This document shows, in pieces, positions 1 to 5,930 of a stretch of DNA of 11,993 nt. The stretch comes from Methanobrevibacter_A sp964431035 (lineage in GTDB: Archaea > Methanobacteriota > Methanobacteria > Methanobacteriales > Methanobacteriaceae): contig CAYSIF010000047.1 of the NCBI GenBank assembly GCA_964431035.1, forward strand, positions 1-11,993, read 5' to 3'. The translations under genes and the position numbers were made by a program. Every line of letters begins with the position of its first letter. Positions within the stretch are counted from its first letter, which is position 1. Under the pieces are notes generated by a model. That model saw only the letters and a list, made by a program, of their open reading frames with translations. It was not told the origin of the DNA and did not search any database.

Positions 1-501
1 AAATTCCTAGCAGACCCATACGACAAACTACCAGAAATTGTATACTGGCTAATGGGAAGTTTAGAAAAAGTAACACTAAACCAACTAGCAATAATCATAA
101 TACCAATAATAATAGGACTAATAATACTCTTACTAATGAGATGGCACCTAAACCTCCTAAGTATGGGAGACGAAGAAGCACAATCACTAGGACTAAACCC
201 AAACAGACTAAGAATAATATTCATAACAGCATGCACACTAATAACATCAGCAAGTGTAAGTATAAGTGGAATCATAGGATGGGTAGGACTAGTAGTACCA
301 CACATAACAAGAATGATAGTAGGACCCGACCATAAAATACTACTACCAGCATCAATAAGCATAGGAGCAAGTTTCCTACTACTAATAGACACAATATCAA
401 GAACAATATTCGCACTAGAAATACCGCTAGGAATACTAACAGCAATAATAGGAGTACCAATATTCCTATACCTACTAAGAAAAGGATACTCACAATGGTA
501 A
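1..501 (+). CDS. FecCD/BtuC-type metal-chelate ABC transporter permease (3' part)
   Basis: The frame is open from base 1, so the 5' end lies outside the window; 166 residues are visible. This is the membrane subunit of a type II ABC importer for iron-siderophore, haem or cobalamin-like chelates. Family landmarks are seen: ADPYDKLPEIVYWLMGSL near the visible start, the cytoplasmic coupling stretch LLSMGDEEAQSLGLN around visible residues 54-68, the family signature GIIGWVGLVVPHITRM around 92-107, and the final hydrophobic helix LGILTAIIGVPIFLYLL before a short basic tail. The ATPase gene follows at once: the stop TAA (499-501) abuts its ribosome binding site. An upstream substrate-binding protein gene is expected but not visible. 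The substrate cannot be told from this fragment. Codons are strongly A/C-ending, like the next two genes. Confidence 0.93.
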   Translation, partial: KFLADPYDKLPEIVYWLMGSLEKVTLNQLAIIIIPIIIGLIILLLMRWHLNLLSMGDEEAQSLGLNPNRLRIIFITACTLITSASVSISGIIGWVGLVVPHITRMIVGPDHKILLPASISIGASFLLLIDTISRTIFALEIPLGILTAIIGVPIFLYLLRKGYSQW

Positions 502-505
502 GGAG
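501..505 (+). promoter_or_regulatory. Shine-Dalgarno deciding the ABC ATPase start
   Basis: AGGAG lies directly after the permease stop codon and 7 nt before the ATG at 513. It argues against the upstream in-frame ATG at 495, which has no such site. Confidence 0.75.
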
Positions 506-512
506 AAAAAAC

Positions 513-1304
513 ATGGAAGAAATACTAACAGTAAAAGAAATATCCTTCAAATACAACAAAGACTCACCAACAATATTCGAAAACATAAGCTTCACACTAA
601 ACAAAGGAGACATACTCTGCATATTAGGACCAAACGGAACAGGAAAAACAACACTAATAAAAACACTAAACGGATTACATGAAATAAACAAAGGAACAAT
701 AGAAATAAAAGGAAAAAACATAAAAACACTCTCCTTTAAAGAAATATCAAAAATAATAGGATACATACCACAAGGACACGTACCATCATTCCCATTTACA
801 GTAGAAGATGTTGTACTCATGGGAAGAACACCATACATCAACCTATCACAAACACCAAAAAAAGAAGACACAGAAATAGTAAACAAAGCACTAAAAGACA
901 TAGGAATAATAAACATAAAAGACAAACCATACACAAACCTAAGTGGGGGAGAAAGGCAACTAGTATTCCTAGCAAGAGTACTAGCACAAGAACCCGATAT
1001 ACTAATACTCGATGAGCCCACATCACATCTAGATTTCGGTAACCAAATAAAACTACTAGAAATATTAGAAAACCTAGCAAAAAAAGGCCTAGGAATAATA
1101 ATGTCATCACACTTTCCAGATCACGCATTCTTATCATGTAACAAAGTAGCAATAATGAGAAATAAATCATTTTTAGACTTTGGAGAACCGGATAAAGTAA
1201 TAACAGAAGAAAATCTGGAAAAAACATATGATATAAAAGTCAAAATAGTAGAATTCGAAGACAGAAAAGTCTGTGTACCATTAAAAACAAACCTAAAAAT
1301 ATAA
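513..1304 (+). CDS. FepC/FecE-type ABC transporter ATP-binding protein
   Basis: Cytoplasmic ATPase partner of the preceding permease, 263 residues, normal for the family. From the ATG at 513: Walker A GPNGTGKTT (39-47), Q-loop YIPQGH (84-89), the VLMGRTPY stretch (101-108) typical of iron-chelate ATPases, signature LSGGERQ (143-149), Walker B ILILDEP (163-169), D-loop SHLD (171-174) and the switch histidine in SSHF (198-201). All catalytic elements are present. An in-frame ATG at 495 would overlap the permease end, but AGGAG at 501-505 lies 7 nt before the ATG at 513, so the later start is chosen. The tight spacing implies translational coupling with the permease. Whether the cargo is iron, haem or cobalamin is not decided by sequence. 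Confidence 0.95.
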   Translation: MEEILTVKEISFKYNKDSPTIFENISFTLNKGDILCILGPNGTGKTTLIKTLNGLHEINKGTIEIKGKNIKTLSFKEISKIIGYIPQGHVPSFPFTVEDVVLMGRTPYINLSQTPKKEDTEIVNKALKDIGIINIKDKPYTNLSGGERQLVFLARVLAQEPDILILDEPTSHLDFGNQIKLLEILENLAKKGLGIIMSSHFPDHAFLSCNKVAIMRNKSFLDFGEPDKVITEENLEKTYDIKVKIVEFEDRKVCVPLKTNLKI

Positions 1305-1333
1305 TATTAACAATTGTATAATTAAAAAATATT

Positions 1334-1338
1334 GGTGA
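1334..1338 (+). promoter_or_regulatory. Shine-Dalgarno deciding the FmdE-like start
   Basis: GGTGA matches the archaeal anti-Shine-Dalgarno. The 8-nt spacing favours ATG 1347 over the in-frame TTG and GTG that overlap the site. Confidence 0.6.
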
Positions 1339-1346
1339 AAAAGAAT

Positions 1347-1919
1347 ATGATAACAAAAGAAGCATATGAAGAACAACTCGCAAAAGCAAAAGAATTTCAC
1401 GGAGAAGTCTGTGGAGGAATAGCAATAGGAACCAAACTAGCAATGTACGGAATGGACCTAATGGGACTAGAACTAAACAAAAGACACAAAAACCTAGTAG
1501 TATTCCTAGAAATCGACAGATGCATGGCAGATGCAGTACAATCCGTAACAAAATGCAGTATGGGAAAAAGAAGCCTAAAACAAATGTACTATGGAAAATT
1601 CGGTGTAACATTCTACAATATGGATACAGAAGAAGCAATAAGAGTATCCGATGCAGATGCAAACAGTAAAAAAGACTTCTGTGAAACCAAAGAAGAAATG
1701 ATAGAAAGATTCAAACAAACACCAGCAGAAGAACTATTCAATGTAGAAAAAGTAAAAATAAGACCAATACCAGAAGCACAAATGCCAGGAGCAAAACACA
1801 CCAGTACATTCTGCTCAGTATGTAACGAAAAAATCACAGACGACCGCCAATTAATAAGAGGTGGAAGACCAATCTGTAAATCCTGTGCAGAAGAATCCTA
1901 TTACGAAGTAATAGAATAA
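1347..1919 (+). CDS. FmdE-family metal-binding protein with C-terminal zinc ribbon
   Basis: 190 residues from the ATG at 1347. The N-terminal part matches the FmdE family (named from a gene beside formylmethanofuran dehydrogenase): HGEVCGGIAIG at 18-28 gives the conserved His and Cys, and EIDRCMADAVQSVTKCSMGKR at about 55-75 gives two more conserved Cys (59, 70), followed by the YYGKFGVTF strand. The C-terminus holds C156-x2-C159 and C177-x2-C180, a zinc-ribbon pair found in many FmdE homologues. In-frame TTG (1332) and GTG (1335) starts are possible, but GGTGA at 1334-1338 sits 8 nt before ATG 1347. It is a stand-alone FmdE-like protein, not shown to be a dehydrogenase subunit. Its place 42 nt behind a metal-chelate importer suggests a role in handling the imported metal or cofactor, which is inference. 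It may share the ABC transcript or use the AATATAATA near 1298-1308. Confidence 0.88.
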   Translation: MITKEAYEEQLAKAKEFHGEVCGGIAIGTKLAMYGMDLMGLELNKRHKNLVVFLEIDRCMADAVQSVTKCSMGKRSLKQMYYGKFGVTFYNMDTEEAIRVSDADANSKKDFCETKEEMIERFKQTPAEELFNVEKVKIRPIPEAQMPGAKHTSTFCSVCNEKITDDRQLIRGGRPICKSCAEESYYEVIE

Positions 1920-1942
1920 AAAAAATTAAATAAAAAAAGATA

Positions 1943-1969
1943 TTGGGATTAAAAAAAATATAATCCCAA
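1943..1969. terminator. Bidirectional hairpin terminator between convergent genes
   Basis: TTGGGATT (1943-1950) pairs with AATCCCAA (1962-1969) around an 11-nt A/T loop. On the plus strand a run of eight T follows (1979-1986). On the minus strand the A-rich stretch 1918-1938 becomes U-rich RNA after the hairpin. It lies between the plus-strand stop at 1919 and the minus-strand stop at 1985, so it can serve both genes. Archaeal termination depends mainly on the T-run; the stem may be auxiliary. Confidence 0.7.
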
Positions 1970-1984
1970 AAAACACTATTTTTT

Positions 1985-3481
1985 TTAAGGATACTCACTT
2001 TCAGGAACAATATAATTATAAATCACATAATAAATACGTTCACTACTATCCAAAGGTCCTGCAGAAATCTCAATAAGATTATAATCACTATTAAAACTAT
2101 TTTTATCTAATCTTAACAAACCAGAACCATTAACAATAACAACAGGTTCATCATCACTAACATTATTAAAAGTAGAATAAACAGTAAAGACAGGTAAATC
2201 AACAGCTAAACTACCATTCTTATAAAACTTAACATCATAAACCCTAGCTTCACGATAAGTTAAATTCATAATTATAGTAGATGTTTTTATACGAGGACAC
2301 ATAGATCCAGCACCAACCTTACCATCTAAATCCCAAGTAACAAGATGATTAGTACCATACCAATTAGGACCAATAAACAATTTTAAACTATCATTCCACT
2401 GACCAGGACCATAAATACCCTCAGGATTAGCACTCATCTCACCAAGAATCATCATACTAGGACCTTTAGCATTATTATAAATAGCATTATCCTCAACAAC
2501 AGGATAAACACTACTATTTGTTAAATTATAATGCTTCCAAAAAACAATACCCTCAAGAGCATTCTCATTAACAAGATTACTAGTTATACGAATACCAGTA
2601 CTATTTTCAGAATCAATTAAAATACCAATATAATTATCAACAACATAATTATAACTAATATTAACATTATTAGCAGAATTATTCAAGAAAATACCATAGC
2701 CTAAAGGACCCTCAGGCTCATCTAAAGTATAATTACCAACATTTATAGTAATATTATTATTAAACACAATAGTGTTACTTACACCATAATCAAAATTAAC
2801 CCCATAATTATTCTTAAATAAAAGATTATCACTCACAACAGAACTATCTGAAGATAATAAATAAACACCATTCTCAAAATTATTAACACTATTATTAATA
2901 ATCTTAACAGAAACACTATCAACTATAGCAACACCATTTCCAGGCAATACCTTATAACCTTTACTATAATCATAACTATAACGAGAATCAAGAGTATTAG
3001 AAATAATATTATTAAAAACATCCACACCTGAAACATTATCTAAAAGAATACCAGTTCCCTCATATGGAATAAGTGTTAAATCACTTATACTTACATTATC
3101 ACTTTTAACAGTAAATATTGCACTATTTTCACTACCAGATAAAACACTATTATCTCCAGTAATGTTTAAAGGTTTATTAACAACTAAAGAAATATTAGAA
3201 AAATTAGAATTAGCAAAAATAATATTAGAATAATCACTTGCAAGATCTAAAACAAGTTGAATTTCATCATTACTCATATCAGGTAATATATAAATACTTT
3301 TATCTGAAACTACAGTAATTTTATCAGTTAACTTAGAAGATGAGTAATTTTCATCACCTTTAAACTCAGATTTAACAGTATACTCACCATCATCTAAATT
3401 AACTTGAATACTAGCAGAACCAAGATAATCAGTTAAAATATTAAAAACTTCACTATAAGAACTATTAGAAAGGTTTAACAC
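1985..3481 (-). CDS. Adhesin-like protein, downstream frame-split part: Ig-like module plus beta-helix
   Basis: 498 residues if counted from a GTG at 3481, but that start is unconvincing: no ribosome binding site precedes it, and it falls inside an Ig-like module. The same frame stays open upstream to a TGA at 3593-3595, overlapping the end of the preceding ALP frame. The extra 33 codons from 3580 to 3482 (KLSSLDLKIVKGGSYTVFLT...) supply the missing first strands of the module. So this is best read as the 3' portion of the ALP starting at 5712, displaced by one base at the A9 run. After the Ig-like module comes an N-cap-like stretch (about residues 62-110) and a parallel beta-helix (about 110-330) with repeated NNI/NNV turns. 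A NWYG motif follows the helix, then a post-helix domain. There is no signal peptide, transmembrane anchor or wall-binding repeat. It could be a decayed remnant, a phase-variable ORF switched off, or a -1 frameshift product. Codons are mostly T-ending. Confidence 0.75.
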   Translation of the reverse strand: MLNLSNSSYSEVFNILTDYLGSASIQVNLDDGEYTVKSEFKGDENYSSSKLTDKITVVSDKSIYILPDMSNDEIQLVLDLASDYSNIIFANSNFSNISLVVNKPLNITGDNSVLSGSENSAIFTVKSDNVSISDLTLIPYEGTGILLDNVSGVDVFNNIISNTLDSRYSYDYSKGYKVLPGNGVAIVDSVSVKIINNSVNNFENGVYLLSSDSSVVSDNLLFKNNYGVNFDYGVSNTIVFNNNITINVGNYTLDEPEGPLGYGIFLNNSANNVNISYNYVVDNYIGILIDSENSTGIRITSNLVNENALEGIVFWKHYNLTNSSVYPVVEDNAIYNNAKGPSMMILGEMSANPEGIYGPGQWNDSLKLFIGPNWYGTNHLVTWDLDGKVGAGSMCPRIKTSTIIMNLTYREARVYDVKFYKNGSLAVDLPVFTVYSTFNNVSDDEPVVIVNGSGLLRLDKNSFNSDYNLIEISAGPLDSSERIYYVIYNYIVPESEYP

Positions 3482-3570
3482 AATATTCTTATTACTTAAA
3501 AGATTATCATCATTATCAGTTAAGAATACAGTATAAGAACCTCCCTTAACGATTTTTAAATCAAGACTGC

Positions 3571-5712
3571 TTAACTTCGTTTTTTTTTGGCGTCAGAACT
3601 TATAGTTATACTAGCACTAGCGCTAGATGAGTCATAACCATTAATTCCAGCATAACTACATACAGCAGTATATGTTCCTGGTGCTAGGTTGATTGCTAGT
3701 GTGTATTCTCCTTTGTAGTCGGTTGTGACGTCGTAGGTTTTGCTTGCTCCACTGGATGGTCTTGTTAATTTGACACTTACGTGTTGGCCAGCAATAGGAT
3801 TACCATCCTTATCACTTAAAACACCAGTAAAACTATCATTATCACCATAAGCCTTATCTAAATCATTAGCAATTAAAACAGTACTTGTAAGATTTTCACG
3901 ACTAATAATAATACTTGAATCTGCACTACTTCCATTATATTTATCATTACCCTCAAACTTAGTATTTGCAGTATATGTTCCTGGTGCTAGGTTGATTGCT
4001 AGTGTGTATTCTCCTTTGTAGTCGGTTGTGACGTCGTAGGTTTTGCTTGCTCCACTGGATGGTCTTGTTAATTTGACACTTACGTGTTGGCCAGCAATAG
4101 GATTACCATCCTTATCACTTAAAACTCCAACTAAATTATCATTGTTTCCATAAGTTTTAATTAAATCATTTTGTGTAATTACAGTTTCACTACTTGTTTC
4201 ATTTCCTGGAATATTACTAACACTAAGGAATGCATAAGGACGATTTCCACCAGTAAATGATCCACTTCCAGGACCAACAATACTTACATTATTACCAGTT
4301 TCAAGGAAAGTTTCGTTTCTAAAATCAGCAATTGCAGTACCATTAGTAATTGTAACATTACGGTAGATATCTCCACTTACAGGACTTATACTTGTATTAT
4401 TTTTATTTAGATAAAATGTCATATCCACAGCATTTAATCCAGTTGCAACAGCCCCATTTTTATAATTGTCTTTATAATTAAATGTGAATTGATAGACTCC
4501 TGGTGTTAATTCAGTAATGTTTCCAACAATTATGTCTTTGTATGGGTTTGTTATTCTTAGAACTCCTGGTGAGTATGAGGTTCCTCCACAGAATAGTTCA
4601 CTGTAGAATATATTGCTCCAGATAAATATCATTCCTGTTCCAGTACCATAATGTCCTGTTCCAGGTTCTACTTCATAATAGGTATCTGTTTCTTCATCAT
4701 AATCATATTCTGCACCTTCTTGTGGTACATAGATACCTGTGAATATTGCTCTTTGTTTATGAAATCCTATAAAGTTTTGATCTATAATTTGTATATTTTC
4801 ATCTACAAGGTTGCGTGTACGGTAATCGTTGAATATTCCATACATTCCATTTTCGAATATGAAATTTCCACGTATTATGGTGTTAGTTACATTACAGTTA
4901 GTATATATTCCTGCTCCCATTGTAGCTCGGCTTTGTTCATTGGAATTGCGGTTGTATGTGATTTTGTTATTTAGTATGTTTAAATTGTCACTGCTACTTG
5001 CATTTATTCCGTATATGTTTCTTGTGATGGTGTTGTTTATTATTATGGTGTTGTCTACTTTTTCTCCAATTTTAACTCCACTTAAACTGTTTTTATTTAT
5101 TATATTTCCTTCTATGGTAGTGTTGTTTGTGTTTTCTATTCTTATTCCATTTATGGAGTTTTGGAGTGTGTTGTTTATTATTTTATTGTTTTTTCCATTT
5201 TTGATTAGTATTGCTTCTCCGTATTTGGAGTTTATGTTACAGTTGCTTATTGTTATGTTGTCTGCTCCGTTGTTGTATATTCCGTATGGTGGTACTGTGT
5301 ATTCATTATCTTCTAGGTCGTTATTTATTGTGAATCCTTTTATTATACTGTTGCTTGCAGATGATGTTAGGTAAAATATTCCTAAACTTCCGGAGCCTGC
5401 TTTGTTTGATGGACATGGTGACATTGTGGTTCCTACTTCACTTATTATGTTTAATTGTTTGTTTACAATTATGTGGCAGTGAACATAGTTTGTTCCTGTT
5501 ATGAGTATTGTGTCTCCAGGTTGTGCTTTGTTTATGGCTTGTTGTATTGTGTCGTCGTCCATTTGGTTTACACTGGATCCATCTACTGTGTGTATGGTTC
5601 CTTGTGTTTCATTATTTATTGTGGTGTCATTTGTATCGGCTGCATTTACAGCAGATATTGTAAGAATTATTGTTAAAAGTGTTAGTATTAGCAATATTCT
5701 TTTTTTATTCAT
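3571..5712 (-). CDS. Adhesin-like protein, signal peptide, beta-helix and two Ig-like repeats (frame ends at A9 run)
   Basis: 713 residues from the ATG at 5710-5712, with GAGG (minus strand, 5723-5726) 10 nt upstream. The signal peptide MNKKRILLILTLLTIILTIS continues to a probable cut after residue 24 (AVNA). A parallel beta-helix of the NosD/PbH1 kind covers about 50-310, with an N-terminal IQQAINKAQPGDTILI cap and many NNxI rungs. A globular post-helix region runs about 340-500. Two Ig-like modules follow at about 510-605 and 611-705, each containing GQHVSVKLTRPSSGAS. The frame ends abruptly with KKKRS and TAA just past the A9 run, with no anchor or stalk. In the alternative frame the protein continues naturally into a third Ig-like module. 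Predicted extracellular, attached to or shed from the pseudomurein envelope; ligand unknown. Coding composition changes from A/C-rich in the first ~400 codons to T-rich later, with the repeats reverting to A/C-rich. Confidence 0.85.
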   Translation of the reverse strand: MNKKRILLILTLLTIILTISAVNAADTNDTTINNETQGTIHTVDGSSVNQMDDDTIQQAINKAQPGDTILITGTNYVHCHIIVNKQLNIISEVGTTMSPCPSNKAGSGSLGIFYLTSSASNSIIKGFTINNDLEDNEYTVPPYGIYNNGADNITISNCNINSKYGEAILIKNGKNNKIINNTLQNSINGIRIENTNNTTIEGNIINKNSLSGVKIGEKVDNTIIINNTITRNIYGINASSSDNLNILNNKITYNRNSNEQSRATMGAGIYTNCNVTNTIIRGNFIFENGMYGIFNDYRTRNLVDENIQIIDQNFIGFHKQRAIFTGIYVPQEGAEYDYDEETDTYYEVEPGTGHYGTGTGMIFIWSNIFYSELFCGGTSYSPGVLRITNPYKDIIVGNITELTPGVYQFTFNYKDNYKNGAVATGLNAVDMTFYLNKNNTSISPVSGDIYRNVTITNGTAIADFRNETFLETGNNVSIVGPGSGSFTGGNRPYAFLSVSNIPGNETSSETVITQNDLIKTYGNNDNLVGVLSDKDGNPIAGQHVSVKLTRPSSGASKTYDVTTDYKGEYTLAINLAPGTYTANTKFEGNDKYNGSSADSSIIISRENLTSTVLIANDLDKAYGDNDSFTGVLSDKDGNPIAGQHVSVKLTRPSSGASKTYDVTTDYKGEYTLAINLAPGTYTAVCSYAGINGYDSSSASASITISSDAKKKRS
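3580..3588 (-). repeat. A9 homopolymer at the ALP frame break (slippage site candidate)
   Basis: Nine T on the plus strand give GCC AAA AAA AAA CGA AGT TAA in the upstream frame, ending the protein. One additional A, or a -1 slip, gives GCC AAA AAA AAA ACG AAG TTA AGC and joins the downstream frame without loss of any residue, producing a protein of about 1,242 residues. Homopolymers of this length are prone to replication, transcriptional and translational slippage. A sequencing length error would look the same. Confidence 0.8.
3665..3822 (-). repeat. 158-bp perfect direct repeat, copy 2 (in coding order)
   Basis: Identical base for base to 3968-4125, offset 303 bp (exactly 101 codons). It encodes roughly residues 630-682 of the ALP, the core of the second Ig-like module. 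The identity stops sharply at both ends, while the rest of the two modules has diverged (for example TANTKFEGNDKYN against TAVCSYAGINGYD). This points to recent duplication or gene conversion. Confidence 0.9.
3968..4125 (-). repeat. 158-bp perfect direct repeat, copy 1 (in coding order)
   Basis: Partner of 3665-3822, encoding roughly residues 529-581 in the first Ig-like module. Most of its coding strand uses A/C-ending codons (acc, gac, aca, gga), whereas its immediate flanks use T-ending codons, so the segment looks foreign to its surroundings. Confidence 0.9.
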
Positions 5713-5783
5713 ATTATTTTTTCCTCACTCAATTATTTTTTTAGTATTTTATTTTTTTTGTTGAATTGTATTTTGTTTCTTAT

Positions 5784-5796
5784 AGTATATAATTTA
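5784..5796 (-). promoter_or_regulatory. Probable TATA box for the split ALP
   Basis: On the minus strand this reads TAAATTATATACT, an archaeal TATA-like element. A start of transcription about 25 nt downstream (near 5763) leaves a leader of roughly 50 nt that contains the ribosome binding site at 5723-5726. Confidence 0.5.
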
Positions 5797-5855
5797 GAAA
5801 AATTAATCCATTATAAAAAAAGTTAACTATTGTTATATTATGGGTTTAAAAAAAT

Positions 5856-5905
5856 ATCCTAAAAAAAAGAAAAAGGAAAAAAATCCTTTAACTTAAATTT
5901 AGGAT
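5856..5905 (-). terminator. Nested hairpins and T-runs after the second ALP
   Basis: An outer stem pairs ATCCTAAA (5856-5863) with TTTAGGAT (5898-5905). Inside it AAAGGA (5872-5877) pairs with TCCTTT (5884-5889) around six A. On the minus strand the region contains runs of seven or more T. It lies 26 nt past the stop of the ALP at 5931 and before the promoter of the next ALP, so it probably separates their transcripts. Confidence 0.55.
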
Positions 5906-5930
5906 TAAAATAGTATTTAATAAAAAAATT

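Noticed and set aside
495..512. Upstream in-frame ATG for the ABC ATPase
   Set aside because: It would overlap the permease end and has no ribosome binding site, while AGGAG is well placed for ATG 513.
272..1021. 249-residue open frame on the minus strand opposite the ABC genes
   Set aside because: It lies antisense to two clearly homologous ABC genes; its hydrophobic Leu/Phe/Ser-rich translation is what the complement of A-rich coding DNA gives.
3479..3481. GTG as an independent start for the downstream ALP frame
   Set aside because: No Shine-Dalgarno precedes it, no signal peptide follows, and it cuts an Ig-like module in the middle; the frame is open well upstream.
3539..3545. GGGAGGT on the minus strand as a re-initiation ribosome binding site after the ALP frame break
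   Set aside because: No ATG, GTG or TTG in the right frame lies within a usable distance; the bases simply encode Gly-Gly in the Ig-like module.
4829..5374. 181-residue plus-strand open frame inside the first ALP
   Set aside because: Antisense to the beta-helix region. The Asn/Ile-rich sense codons make a stop-poor, Ile/Leu/Phe-rich complement; no start signals and no family features.
3571..5712. Insertion sequence or prophage as the source of the 158-bp repeats
   Set aside because: No transposase, terminal inverted repeats or target duplications are visible; the repeats are in-frame coding segments.
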